Shown here: positions 49,066 through 60,464 of the stretch, piece by piece | How positions within the stretch are numbered: the first letter of the stretch is position 1 | Layout: every line of letters starts with the position of its first letter | Assembly (NCBI RefSeq): GCF_027244095.1 | Contig: NC_069658.1 | Span: 261,524,687-261,588,686, forward strand | Length of the DNA stretch: 64,000 nucleotides | Origin: Hemicordylus capensis | Lineage: Eukaryota > Chordata > Lepidosauria > Squamata > Cordylidae | Direction of reading: 5' to 3' | Position numbers and translations under genes: made by a program | The notes under the pieces: generated by a model | Seen by the model: only the letters and a program-made list of their open reading frames with translations | The model's database searches: none | Told to the model about the DNA's origin: nothing

Positions 49066-49562
49066 GAACATAGGATGCTGCCACATGTTAGACCCTTGGT
49101 CCATCTAGCTCAATATTGCATGCATAGACTGGCAGCGGCTTCTCCAAGGTTACAAGCAGGAGTCTCTCTCAGCCCTGTCTTGGAGGTGCCAGGGAAGGAA
49201 CCTCAGATGCTCTTCTCAGAGCAGCCCCATCCCATAAGAGGATTATCTTCCAGTGCTCACACATAGTCTCCCATTCAAATGTAAACTAGCATGGACCCTG
49301 CATCACAAAGAAGACAATTCATGCTTGCTGGCGCAGCAGGGAAATGCTTGACTAACAAGCAGAAGGTTGCCTCCCAGCTGGTACTATATCGGGCAGCAGC
49401 GATATAGGAAGATGCTGGAAGGCATCATCTCATACTGCGCAGGAGGAGGCAATGGTAAACCTCTCCTGTATTCTACCAAAGAAAACCACAGGGCTCTGTG
49501 GGCGCCAGGAGTCGAAATCGACTTGACAGCACACTTTATCACAAGACTAGATCTCCTCCCAG
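49066..49562 (+). repeat. Interspersed repeat G, split by a Sauria-type SINE
   Basis: 49066-49328 carries the front of repeat G. 49536-49562 (ATCACAAGACTAGATCTCC) carries its end after the SINE. Confidence 0.75.
49329..49535 (+). mobile_element. Sauria-type SINE
   Basis: TGGCGCAGCAGGGAAATGCT head, GGGCAGCAGCGATATAGGAA, GGCATCATCTCATACTGCGC and the GACTTGACAGCACACTTTA end. It is inserted in the repeat 49066-49562. Confidence 0.85.
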
Positions 49563-51403
49563 AATGAAGTAGCAAGTAGTAAAATGGACTGTATGACCTC
49601 AACACTGCAGGTCAAAAACCGTATAAAAATCTATGTCAAAAACTCCTTGAAAAGAAAGAACTAGCACAACATCAGGCAAATATCCAGGATACGATATTTC
49701 TCTCTACTGCATTCGTCTTCAATTGCAAATATGTGTATTACACACAGGGAGCATTCAATACTGGAGTTCCCCCTTCTGCTGTCTGAAGTGGTACAGCCCA
49801 TTCTAGCTCCTCATTCTCCCACACATAAAGACCAGGCAGGCCCCAGTCTGTCTGACTTGGCTTCTGTATTGTGCTTTTAAACTGCAGCCTGTTATGCAGA
49901 CACAACCAGATGATTATGGTTTTCTTTAGGCTGCAAGAATCTTCACCTACTGATGGTTCCATTACATACCAGGCTGTTATTTAAAGGCACGTGATTATTC
50001 CCCACCCCCAACCCGCTGCCCCAGCCAACTGGAAACCCTAGTTGAAAGGTGTAATAATGTACACAGAATCATTTGAATTGAGGTTCAAAACCCAGCCCAG
50101 AACCTATTTTTCAGTGCCAGGGCCCCATGCCTGAAGCATGTAATAAATAAAATAGAGGGCCACTGAGCATGTACAGAGTGCTTCTTTCCCACTGATGCAA
50201 AGGAACTGTGTTACTGGAATTGTACCGTGATCCAAAATTAATGGTATATTGCCCAGTGCTGATGGAAAGGCAATCTGTATATACTCAAAAGCATTTAATT
50301 GTGTTGTTTTGTTTTTCTCTTGAAAGGAATAAAGAAATACAGTACAGGCTTAAGACCCAACACTTCTCATTTAACGGTGTGTTCACATTAGCAAAAGCAG
50401 GCTAGGACTGTAGCCATAGGGCATATTTCACCCTGAAGGTAAGGGAAGCGGGGGAGGAAGTTTCTAGCACTTGCAAAGCTATAAGAAAAAGCATACAGAG
50501 TACAGACAATAGTCCATCCAATTGCTCACTAAGAAGTATTGTAAACTTATTCTCACCTTCTACTGTTTTAGCCAGTGAGGGCAGATGCACTGAGATCACG
50601 GACAAGCACTGGGTCCTTGTTTTTAAATATTAAAACTACATTTTATTTTAGCAATATTTAATACAATTAAGTAGCTTTAGCATATTAGACTACCAGTATT
50701 TATGGTCTGCTGTGATTCTCTGCTCACTCTGCGCTCCTTCATCACAACATTTCTCTTGGCCCATACACAGCAGACATTGGGTACCATTACAGGAGTTATT
50801 CAGGGAGGGAAAACGTTCTGTGATACTGCTGACTTCATCTCTTTATTTCTTGTGCTTCCTCCAAGGAGCTCACAGCAATATTTTTGGCCCCTCAAGGTTA
50901 GGCCGAAGGACTGTGACTTTCCTGAGGCCCTGAGGGTTGCTAACTTTCTTACTGGCTTACTGGCTTCTAACTGGCTTGCTCCTATGTCTTTAACAGCTGC
51001 TTGGTCTGCAGTACTCAGGGGATGAAGCTTTTCAAAGATCAAGCTGCTGTTAAAGACACAGGAACAGGGGCTGGTAAAAATTTGGCTACCCACTGAACTT
51101 CATGACTGAGCAGGAATTAATTACTGCATCGTACATAACACTATGACTACTACATCTCTATCCTCTTCTTCTTCCAAGGAGTTCAGGCAAGCATCCATTG
51201 TTCCCTCCCCCTTTATCCTCACAGTGATCTTGTAGGGCAGGGAGTTGACCTTAAGACACATCTGTTTTTCCAGGCTTTTAATTCAAATTAATTTTAAACT
51301 ATTAAATTGTTTTACTCTGTGAATTGTCTTTAATCTGTGAAATTGTTTTAATTGTTTGTTTTTATTTTGTATTGCAATTTGGACTATGTACGCCACCTTA
51401 AGA

Positions 51404-51626
51404 GGCACAGTGGGGAAATGCTTGACTAATAAGCAGAAGGTTGCCAGTTCAAATCCCCACTGGTAGTATATCGGGCAGCAGTGATATAGGAAGATGCTGA
51501 AAGGCATCATCTCATACTGCGCAGGAGGAGGCAATGGTAAACCCCTCCTGTATTCTACCAAAGAAAACCACAGGGCTCTGTGGGTGCCAGGAGTCAAAAT
51601 CAACTTGACGGCACACTTTACCTTTA
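51404..51626 (+). mobile_element. Sauria-type SINE (first of a same-site pair)
   Basis: AGAGGCACAGTGGGGAAATG to GACGGCACACTTTACCTTTA. The flanks TACGCCACCTTAAG and TACACCGCCTAGGG look like diverged target duplications. Confidence 0.87.
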
Positions 51627-51639
51627 CACCGCCTAGGGG

Positions 51640-51897
51640 GCCACCAATCGGCGCTGCGGGGAAATGAGTTGATTAGCAAGCCAGAGGTTGCTGGTTTAAA
51701 TCCTCACTGGTATGTTTCCCAGACTATGAGAAACACTTATATTGGGCAGAAGCGATATAGGAAGATGCTGAAAGGCATCATCTCACACTACATGGGAGGA
51801 AGCAATGGTAAACCCCTCCTGTATTCTACCAAAGAAAACCACATGGCTCTGTGGTCGCCAGAAGTCAACACTGACTTGATGGCACACTTTACATTTA
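51640..51897 (+). mobile_element. Sauria-type SINE (second of a same-site pair)
   Basis: GGCGCTGCGGGGAAATGAG to GATGGCACACTTTACATTTA, flanked by CACCGCCTAGGG and CACCACCTAGAG. Confidence 0.87.
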
Positions 51898-51937
51898 CAC
51901 CACCTAGAGGTGTATACATCAGGAGGTATAGAAGTAT

Positions 51938-51975
51938 GATAGATTGATTGATAGATAGATAGATAGATAGATAGA
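51938..51975 (+). repeat. (GATA)n tail
   Basis: GATT and GATA units forming the tail of the nested L2-like LINE. Confidence 0.85.
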
Positions 51976-52089
51976 ACAGAAACCTAGGTTTCTCATTCTA
52001 AGTCCAGTGCTCTAACTACCACACCACATTAGCCTTGTACAGTAATACTAATGTGGTCAGTGGAATCTGGCCCACAAATGCCACAATAC

Positions 52090-52620
52090 ATGTGGAACAT
52101 AGGAACATAGGAAGCTGCCATATATTGAGTCAGACCATAGCTCCATCTAGCTCCGTACTGTTTACCCAGAATGGCAGCAGCTTCTCCAAAGTTGTAGGCA
52201 GTTTCTCTCACCCCTATCTTGGAGATGCCATGGAGGGAGCCAGCGTGGTATAGTGGTTAGAGTGCTGGACTAGGACCGGGGAGACCCGAGTTCAAATCCC
52301 CATTCAGCCGGCCGTGAAACTAGCTGGGTGACTCTGGGCCAGTCACTTCTCTCTCAGCCTAACCTACTTCACAGGGTGGTTGTGAAAGAGAGACTCAAGT
52401 ATGTAGTACACCGCTCTGGGCTCTTTGGAGGAAAAGCAGGATATCAATGTAAAAATAAAAATAATAATAGATGCTCTTCCCAGAGTGGCTCCATCCCCTA
52501 AGGGGAATATCTTATAGTGCTCACACATCAAGTCTCCCATTCATATGCAACCAGGGTGGACCCTGCTTAGCTAACGCGATAAGTCATGCTTGCTTCCACA
52601 AGACCAGCTCTCCTCCCTGT
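52090..52620 (+). repeat. Interspersed repeat G, split by a tRNA-derived SINE
   Basis: 52090-52232 is the front (GAACATAGGAACATAGGAAG, CTCCATCTAGCTCCGTACTG). 52473-52620 is the rear (GATGCTCTTCCCAGAGTGG, CCACAAGACCAGCTCTCCT). Confidence 0.78.
52233..52472 (+). mobile_element. tRNA-derived SINE, full length, inside another repeat
   Basis: GCCAGCGTGGTATAGTGGTT, GAGTTCAAATCCCCATTCAG, TGACTCTGGGCCAGTCACTT, then an AATAAT tail. It splits the repeat 52090-52620. Confidence 0.88.
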
Positions 52621-53209
52621 GTTAGTGTTATGTGTTAGTCTCTAAGATGCCACAAGACTCTTGTTTTAGCTGCAACGAATTAACCCAGCTCTGAAATGTG
52701 TACACACTCTCACAACATTTTCTCTCATTAACTCTCCACTCTGTCGCTGGGCATTCGGGCATGTGTGGGAAAGGGAGGTCTCTGGGGGTTCTTCCGACTT
52801 GGCGGTGCATCGCTGTCAGGCAGCAGCTGCTGTGGGCCCCAGGCTTCCCCCCTCCCGCTTCACGCCTGGGCAGTCCAGGCCTTATTTAGGAGCCTGAGTG
52901 GGTGACTCAGGCCTGGTGCATTCCTTAGGGAGGCAGGCCTCGGGTGGGGCACAGCAGCTGTGGTGGAGAGGGAAGGGGGAGGAAGTGCCAAGATACAGAA
53001 GACAGAGAGATGTGGTGTGGGAAGGAACGGGCTGTCCACGGGCAGAAGAACTACAAGCGACAGATGTGAACCGATGAAGAGCAAAACAGCACAGGGAATG
53101 ACAGAGCAATTAGCTTTTTAGTCCTTTCGGACAACATTCCTTCTTTGTCAATGTGTCCACTTTTGAATTAACCTCTTACTCCTCAGCTGTAACCAAGTTT
53201 AAATACAGG

Positions 53210-53618
53210 GGTGCAGATGCCCCTCCCTAAGCATTTGAGGATTCCCCCTTCCTTTTACTGAACTCCCCCTGCCAAACCTATTAACCTATCTCCCCTCTCC
53301 CCCAGGATCTTTCTTTCCCCTGACAAACCTAAACACTGATTCCCCCACAAAATGTTTCTTTCCCCACTCAGACCTAATAACCCGTATCTCTCCAAAATGT
53401 TTCTTCCTCACACCAAACCCAATGACTCATTTCACCTCCCTACCAAACCTATTAACCCCTCCAAGCCTAATAACCCATATATCCCGCATGGAAACTTTAA
53501 TGCCCCCAAACGTGTGTGTTTCTCCCCGTTCAAAACTAGTAATCTGTATTTCTCCTCCAAAAGTATCTTTCTCTCCCCACTCACCGCCAAACCCAAATCT
53601 CTCCCCCCACAAAGTCCA
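53210..53618 (+). repeat. Degenerate pyrimidine-rich tandem repeat
   Basis: A roughly 40-60 base unit of the form AAATGTTTCTTTCCCC, CAAACCTAATAACCC, TATCTCCCC recurs about eight times with variable spacing. It runs into a (CT)n tract. Two open stretches overlap it but look repetitive, not coding. Confidence 0.75.
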
Positions 53619-53670
<52 letters not shown>

Positions 53671-53680
53671 CTCTAGATAT
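53619..53680 (+). repeat. (CT)n microsatellite
   Basis: About 28 CT units with one interruption, then ATATATAT. Confidence 0.95.
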
Positions 53681-53885
53681 ATATAGGTGAGGAGTTGCGC
53701 CTCAAGCTTTCCCCTCTGTCTACACGCCTGGTTAAATATGTATTGTACATGCATTTGCTCACATTTGTTCCTTGTTACACCAGTCTCCCACCCCTTCCTC
53801 AGTTACCTTTCCCATGTCAGTTTTATACTGCAAGATCCTTGAAGGTAGGGACCGGCCTTTTTAAAATATGAAGTTGCCTTCTACC

Positions 53886-54155
53886 AAGTCAGCCACCTAA
53901 TGGCGCAGCAGAGAAGCAACCTGCCTAGAGAGCAGGAGGCTGTTGGTTCGAATCTCCGCTGGTGTGTTTCCCTCAGAATATGGGAAACTCCTGTATTGGG
54001 CAGCAGCGATATAGGAAGGTGCTGCAAGGCATCGTCTCATGCTGTGCGGGAGATGGCAATGGTAAACCCCTCCTGTATCCCTACCCAGAAAACCACATGG
54101 CTCTGTGGTCACCAGGAGTCGACACTGACTCCATGACACAACCTTCCTTTTCCTT
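53886..54155 (+). mobile_element. Sauria-type SINE, full length
   Basis: GCCACCTAATGGCGCAGCAG, GGTTCGAATCTCCGCTGG (B-box region), GCAGCAGCGATATAGGAAGG, GGTCACCAGGAGTCGACACT. Confidence 0.87.
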
Positions 54156-54308
54156 TCCTGCCAAGTCAGACCACTGGTCCATCTAGGCCAGCATTGTCCA
54201 CAACTCTCCAAGTTTTCAGGCAGGGATCTTTCCCTGCCCTATCTTGAGATGTCAGGGACTAAACCTTCTGCCAGCAAAGCATATGCTCTACCACTGAGCC
54301 ATGGCTCC
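54156..54308 (+). repeat. Interspersed repeat G-like, short copy
   Basis: CAAGTCAGACCACTGGTCCA, TCTAGGCCAGCATTGTCC, then GCTCTACCACTGAGCCATGG. It directly follows the Sauria-type SINE. Confidence 0.6.
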
Positions 54309-54765
54309 CTCTCCTTTTGCTGAGGAAATGCTGCCAAGTACCTTGTATGTTGATGAATGGCCCTGTATAATAATAGGTGTTTTTACTGATGATGGGGCTG
54401 TCATTCAAGCATTCTTGAATGAGTGCCTAGGAGGCATGGATGGGGGATAATAAACTGAAGTTTATTCTAACCAAGATGGAAGCACTGATGGAAGACCAAC
54501 TCTAGAGATGAAAGAATGGTGGTTTTCCTTGCCCTAGAGGGCTCACACTCCCCCAAAAGAGCAGGCTCGCAGTTTGGGGGTGCTTTTAACCCTGGGCATT
54601 TCCAGACAGGGTGAGTATTCTGGAACTGTCACACTTCATTCACTCACTCTTTATGAGAGTGTATGTTTCACAACAGTGTCATCTACCCACTGCCCACCTG
54701 TATTCCCCCTGAGCTTAAATTGTCACATTTGTTAAGGGAGAAAATCATGTTCCCAAAACACACAA

Positions 54766-55233
54766 TGAGGCTCTTCACACAATTAGTGTGAAGAGCTGTA
54801 AGGGGGCTTGCTGGGAGAGCGGGCTTAGCCCACTCTCCCTGCAGACGATCCAAAGGTAGCCCTGGGTGGCTGGATCGGCCACCCATATGACTGCCAGCTC
54901 TGAACAGAGCCGGCGGGGGCTGCAGGGATTGGGGGCCGTGGGGCCCCCAGAAGTTCCAGGATGTCCCACATGAGAGCAAGGGGCTTCCTAGAGAGACCCC
55001 CAAGCCCGGGAGGCTGCTTGGGGGTCTACTCGTGTGTCGCTGCGTGCCGCGGCAACACACAAGGAAACAGATGAAGTTAATGGAGCACTTGCTCCGTTAA
55101 CCTTGTCTAAGGAGAGGAGTATTTATGGAGGCTAGCTGCTGGGACCTGCGGGGCTCCCGTGGCAGCACACGATCGCCCCAAAGAGGGCTAGGCTCCCTTA
55201 GCCTGCTTTTGGGTGATCGTGAGAAGAGCCTCA
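54766..55233. mobile_element. Terminal-inverted-repeat DNA element T, copy 1
   Basis: Starts TGAGGCTCTTCACACAATTA and ends GGTGATCGTGAGAAGAGCCTCA. Inside are a GAGAGCGGGCTTAGCCCACTCTC-type hairpin and AATGGAGCACTTGCTCCGTT. No clear target duplication. Family unassigned; name T is mine. Confidence 0.75.
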
Positions 55234-55589
55234 ATATCTACGGCAGTGTGGAAGAAGCATTGCAGTTCCACATGTTGAGTAACAACTGACTGCCATGACA
55301 AGGATTCCATCTGGAGATGCCCTGTTTGGTGTTCACGGGGTGGTGGCAGTGAGGAGTGCTTTTCACCAAGTGGTGGTCCATTCCTTCTTCTCTAATAAAG
55401 GACCTGAATACCATCATCCACGCCTTGGAAAAGTCTTCCTTAGATGAATGCAACATATAGGGCAACTCTTGGAAATGGTCTGGAAACTATAGCTAGTGCA
55501 TAAGTCTGCACTGAGTCTGACCCAGTGGGTCATCTCTGGAATGGAGTAAGGCTCAGGGGGCATATCATACCAAACTGATGGTTTGGTGC

Positions 55590-56140
55590 CCGGCTAATTC
55601 AAGGTGAAATTGAAAGCCCTAAATGGACTGCATCTGAAATATCTTAGGGAGTGCCTTCTCCTGTGTATTCCTCCCTGCCCCTAAGATCTGTCGGGAAAAG
55701 CTGTGTTTCATATTTTGCTCAAATAGAAAGAAGAACAGAAAAGAAAAGCACAAGAGCAAGACCTTCTCAGTTGTGGCACCCATGCAGTGGAACCCGGCCA
55801 AATGAACTCCTGCCGGCTACCATTCTGGCAGCATCCTGCTGGCAAACTACATCATTTCTGTTTCAAAAAGTTCCCACGGCTTACAAGATGATTCAAGACT
55901 GTAAAGGTCATCGGGACTCATTTTGCTGCTCTCAGGCTGTGTTGTCATGAGTTTTATTGTGACTGCTTTTACTGATTGTTTTATTTTGTTTATTTTAAGT
56001 GACTGAGATATTGCTGAATACTGGTTAAACAGACTGCGGCTTTTATTGTCTGCATCCTTTTATTTATTCTTTTTCCTGTGGTGTGTTTTTTTATGCTGTG
56101 GGTTTGATGAGAATGTTAGGCACGACTGGCTATTAGTGAT
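55590..56140 (+). mobile_element. L2-like LINE 3' region
   Basis: AAATTGAAAGCCCTAAATGG, GTGGCACCCATGCAGTGGAA and a long T-rich end. No open frame of note. Confidence 0.6.
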
Positions 56141-56187
56141 TTTATTTATCTTTATGATGGGTTTCAGTTTTTTAAAATGCAATACAT

Positions 56188-56653
56188 TGGAGCTCTTCTC
56201 ACAATCAGCGGGAAGAGCTTGCGGGCTGTCTGTGGGGAAGGAGGGTTGAGCTTACCTTCCCCGCAGATGATTGGCTGGCAGTTCCTGGATGGGCAGCTCG
56301 CCTGCGGCTCGCCCAACAGCAACAGGGGTCGAGGTGCTGGGACGCGCCACTGTGTGTGGCCCTGCCCCCCACCCGGAGCCCCAATAATGCACCTTGCGAT
56401 TGCGTGGTGCATTAATGGGATCCCCCCTCCACCCCCGGAGTGTGCCAGTTGCAGCCGCGGCAGACTCACAGTCAACAAAATGAAGTTAAGGGAGTGCTTG
56501 CTCCCTTAACCTCATTTTAGAAGGGGGCTACATAGCCAGGTTTGCTGCCATGTAGCCACCGGGATCGGGTGCGAACCTGGTGATTCGCAAGAGTGTGCAA
56601 AACCGGGCTGGGCTCCCTTAGCTCGGTTTTGCACACTCGTGTGAATAGCTTCA
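56188..56653. mobile_element. DNA element T, copy 2
   Basis: Starts GGAGCTCTTCTCACAATCAG and ends CACTCGTGTGAATAGCTTCA. It shares GAGTGCTTGCTCCCTTAACC and the CTGGGCTCCCTTAGCTCGG block with copy 1. Confidence 0.72.
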
Positions 56654-56825
56654 CTGTCTCGGGTGCCTATGGGGAGAGAGGCATTTTTAAAATATTAAAC
56701 CAATGGATAGCAGGTTGGCTTGGGGACTGCATTTGGCTTGGTATAACACACGGGCAGGCCTGTTTAAAAAACAAGAGATATTTTGAAGAAGTGCAGACTG
56801 AAGACGGCACATCCATTTTACCCTA

Positions 56826-56925
56826 AGAAAGGCCCTGCTTAAATAAAAAGTGGGTCCAGCATCCTGTTTCCAACCATAGAAAGCCAGATGCTCCTGCGTG
56901 GCCCCTTTCATGAAGCAAGGTGAGG
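56826..56925 (-). mobile_element. CR1-like LINE 3' fragment
   Basis: A short inverted CR1 end (AGGCCCTGCTTAAA, GTCCAGCATCCTGTTTCC). It is diverged. Confidence 0.45.
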
Positions 56926-57781
56926 CAGTCGCCACAGGCAGCAGGTAATTGTGGCACCAGCAGGGCAGCAAGATGCCCCCCGGCCTCTGGACCCATCTGG
57001 CCCTTGAATGACCAGGGGTGCACAGCTCAAATTTATTTATTATTTATTATTTGTTTATTAGACTTATAGACCGCCCTTCCAGTGGGCCAGAAACAACCAT
57101 GATGATGTAAGGTGGTGGGGAGATTCCATTTCCAGCACATTGATTATGGCCGTAAAATTAATTATAAAGATAAATACTGAAGCAATTGCTAGTTAGTGGT
57201 GGGTCCTTCCCTACCCCCAGGGCCCACAATTTTAACCAAGGATAGTTGGCAGAAAACAAGTCCTGTCCTTGCTCAGTCAGTGGGCACCTGACCATTCCAG
57301 TCCACACAAATGCCAAATTTGGGGGGCTCCTGCTGATGCTGGCTACCTAAAAATGTCCCTGTGGGCTGGATCTGGCCCCCGGGCCTTATGTTGTGCAGGG
57401 CTGTTCTAGACTCTCCTCACAAAGCACCAGAAGAGAAGAGGAGGCTGCCGACAACCTTCCCTCCTCCCTGCCCCCCTGCCACTTTCCCAGCTGTTAAGGG
57501 TTGGTTTTGGCAGTGGGATGGTCCCCGCCAGGGGCATGAGGCAAGTCAGCATTTGGCGCTTTGCCTCAGGGGCCACAATGCCTTGGTCTGCCCCTGCAGA
57601 TGCTCCCCAAAAAGCTTGCACAAAGGTAACAGTCCTCTCTGTTGTCCACCTGCAGCATCTTTTATTCAGAAGTCCACTGCCTTTGGACCTGGAGGCTGTA
57701 TGTAGCTATCCAGGCTAGCAACCGCTGACAGACCTGTTCTCCATCAGTTCTGTTCATTTAATTAATTCCTTGGTCATTAAT

Positions 57782-58003
57782 GCCCTGGCAGCCCCCTTGC
57801 CCCAAGATAAAGAGGCTTCCAAGAAAAATCCAGTCAGATCGGATTTGTAATCCTATAGGACATCATGCTGGTACCTTTTATATACACCGTTTATGCTTCT
57901 TATTTAAGGTACCGCAGCATGATGTCCTGTAGGATTACAAATGCAACCTGAGTACATTTTTCTGGGAAGCCTCTTTATCTTGAGGGGTGAAGGAGCTGCC
58001 AGG
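57782..58003. repeat. Long hairpin (inverted repeat, ~95-110 bp arms)
   Basis: CCTGGCAGCCCCCTT, AAGATAAAGAGGCTTCC and TTTGTAATCCTATAGGACAT on the left face TGTCCTGTAGGATTACAAAT, GGAAGCCTCTTTATCTTG and GGAGCTGCCAGG on the right, around a roughly 25 base loop near 57875-57900. It resembles no other repeat in the window. Confidence 0.8.
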
Positions 58004-58929
58004 AAATAAGATACAAAGCTTCTCCCTTTTAGGAGGCGATATGTCCAGTCTGAGAAACAGCCAGACCTTGCTGGAGTTCTACCTTTGCAGTCAGCGTATT
58101 TTTAACAAAGGACAGTCTAGGAGGAGGCGAGCCCTTTGATCTATAGACTCGTGTTAATGCCACCTTTGTCATCCACCTTGATTTAGCTTCACACTGCCTG
58201 AGAAACTTGTATAAAGCTCTTATTCCAAATGCCATTAACCAAACACAAATCTAGGCAGGGGCTCCTTTTAAGCAGCCACTCACGTCACCAGGAAACGGCA
58301 TGCAGAAAAGGCCGGATACCCGCTCTGCACTCCTCTGTTTATAGCCTTAATTATAATCCCATTTCTGCCCTGGTCTATTTGCCTCAAAGGACAGCAGAAT
58401 GCTTTTTGAGGGGTGGCGGCTGTAGGAGAGGGAACAAGGGCATGAACGAAGCCTGGCAGAAGAGCTGAAACTGGAATTAAAGAAGAAGAAAGGAAACAGA
58501 ACCCAGGATGTGTGGTCTCCATACTGCCAAGCACCAATGCGTTTGCTCTGTCTCTTAGCCCCTTTCACTGCAAATACTGAAGAAGTTGAACATACAAAGT
58601 CTGCTCCTGGGGCTGAGCGCGTAGGGCGTAGGCAGCTGATCTGTGGTGTGTGCAGTGTGGGTCTGAGTACTGATAGACACCCTGCTACTTTACAGGAGTG
58701 GCTGCAACTCAATAGCAGAGCATAAGCTTTGCATACAGAAGATCCATGGCTTAATCCCTGGCTTCTCCAGGTAGGTCTGGCAAAGACCCATCTGGGCAGC
58801 CATCTGCTGGGGATGCTCTAGCTCTAGATTTCCTGCACCAAGCTAGATGCCCGACAAGACCCCTACAAATCTATTATCCCTGTCTAAAATCCTGGAGAGC
58901 CATTGCCAGTCAGTGTAGACAATACCAAG

Positions 58930-59106
58930 GGTCAATAGTGTAGACAACAGCAGTTGCAGGGGAACCACAGCATGTGAGAGGGCATGCATATACCTCTTGC
59001 CTGTGGGCTCCCCAGAGACATCTGGTGGGCCACTGTGTGAAGCAGGATGCTGGACTAGATGGGCCTTGGGCCTGATCCAGCAGGGCTGTTCTTATGTTCT
59101 TATGAC
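58930..59106 (+). mobile_element. CR1 LINE 3' end
   Basis: Same 3' module: CCTGTGGGCTCCCCAGAG, GGCCACTGTGTGAAGCAGG, GCCTGATCCAGCAGGGCTG, then TTCTTATG repeats. Confidence 0.85.
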
Positions 59107-59339
59107 CACTGATCTGACTCTATAGCCCTATGCAGACATTACATTGCATGTGCAAACAGGTGTCTGCACACAAGTACATGTTTTTATGTGAACGGTACAT
59201 GTGATCGTTTTGAAAGTGAAACTGTGTGTAGGCCCCCTCAAATGGAGGGTACAGATAGGAAGCCTACTAGAGCTGATTCTAGGAAGCCTACCAGAGCTGG
59301 TACTCTGTCCCCCTCCACTTCGAAATGACCCACATGATT

Positions 59340-59526
59340 AACTCCAGTGACGGTTGCTGGTGTCTATTTTATGTTTCTTTTTAGATTTTGAGCCCTTTGG
59401 GGACAGGGATCCATCTTATTCATTCATTCATTCATTCTCTATGTAAACCGCCCTGAGCCATTTTTGGAAGGGCGGTATAGAAATCGAATAAATAAATAAA
59501 TAAATAAATAAACAAATAAATAAATA
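59340..59526 (+). mobile_element. LINE 3' end (CCCTTTGGGGACAGGG type)
   Basis: GAGCCCTTTGGGGACAGGG, AAACCGCCCTGAGCCATTT, GGAAGGGCGGTATAGAAATC and an (AAAT)n tail. Confidence 0.75.
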
Positions 59527-59964
59527 AAGGGGGGGCATGTGTCAAGAGCACTCCCTGACGTTTACCCTAGATATCCTGATGTGTCTGTGAGCCATTCAGA
59601 GAACAATTTGTTATGAGGAGGCCATATAAATAAAGTTGTTGTTATTATTATTCCTTTATTGAATAGGGGGAAGCAGGTCCACAACCCAAATACTAAATCA
59701 AAGTAGTAAAGGAATATAGGGAACAAGAAAGGAACACTCTGAGAGGACAGCAGGACAGGTGCACTATTGGCTCGTCCCTCTTCTTCAGCAGGTGGGCCCT
59801 TCCGGGGCAGGGGAAGTGTTGTCTGAACCAGCCTCCACTGTACATAATATGTGAAGAACTGTGTGTGCATACAGATCCCTCCATGCATAAACTGTACACA
59901 GATTGTACGTGCGTTGAATATAACGTGTGAATAGGGCTTATATAAGGCAGCTTCCTGTGCTCCT

Positions 59965-60130
59965 TCTAAGTGTTCAGAGTGTGACACTTGCATTATCTCA
60001 TTAATCTTTGCAACAGCCCTGGAAGCTAGGTCAGAGAGGAGGTTGAGAGACAGTGGCTTGCCTAAGGCCAGCTAATGAGTTTATGGCTGAGGGGAGATCC
60101 GAACCAAAGGGCTTCACTATACTCGCTTTC
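59965..60130 (-). mobile_element. MIR-like SINE (old)
   Basis: TTATCTCATTAATCTTTGCA, GGCTTGCCTAAGGCCAGCTA and GATCCGAACC, antisense MIR-type core. Confidence 0.65.
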
Positions 60131-60464
60131 CAAAAGGCAGAGGAGACACTGCACCATTGACATGCCTGTCAGCAGGGTGATTATTTTCAGATCAAATGCT
60201 CTCATTCATTCCCTACAGCACATCCCCCTGTGCCTGCACAGCTGATGACAGAAGCTGTGGAATCAGTTCAGACTGTCAGATTTCCTGCTGCTGGTCCTGG
60301 GCTGTCCCAGTGGAAAATGTACCTGCCTTTTTCCACCTCTTGCCCTTTCAGCTGTGAACAACAGAGGGGGCAGTTCTGTGTATATCTCCTTAGGGGATCT
60401 CAGATAACCTAACCCCACAGATCTGTCCAGTTGTTTTCCTCTGGGGGACTGAGGTGGCACATGT

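Larger units (their letters stand above)
51246..51975 (+). mobile_element. L2-like LINE 3' end, interrupted by two Sauria-type SINEs
   Basis: 51246-51403 (AGACACATCTGTTTTTCCAG, then AT-rich to GGACTATGTACGCCACC) continues at 51627-51639 and 51898-51975 (CACCTAGAGGTGTATACATC, AGGTATAGAAGTATGATAG) with a GATA-type tail. Compare the intact form at 26150-26265. Confidence 0.75.
51168..52035 (-). mobile_element. tRNA-derived SINE split by the nested LINE/SINE block
   Basis: 51168-51245 (TTCTTCCAAGGAGTTCAG, CACAGTGATCTTGTAGGGCA) and 51976-52035 (AGAAACCTAGGTTTCTCATT, AGTCCAGTGCTCTAACTACC) are the two halves of an antisense SINE of the 48536 type. Confidence 0.72.

Noticed and set aside
49329-49420. 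tRNA-like sequences with A- and B-box resemblance
   Set aside because: These and the similar stretches at 52240, 53890 and 63575 are heads of SINEs, not tRNA genes. No cloverleaf with an aminoacyl stem is supported.
53210-53680. Regularly spaced short repeats as a possible CRISPR array
   Set aside because: Units are degenerate and of variable spacing in a vertebrate genome, with no cas genes. It is a diverged tandem repeat.
53352-53690. 112-codon open stretch rich in Pro, Lys, Ser and Leu
   Set aside because: It translates the degenerate tandem repeat and the (CT)n tract. No start context or relatives.
58895-59105. Possible exon next to a TGTTCTTATG motif
   Set aside because: It is a CR1 3' end, identical in layout to 3105-3500.
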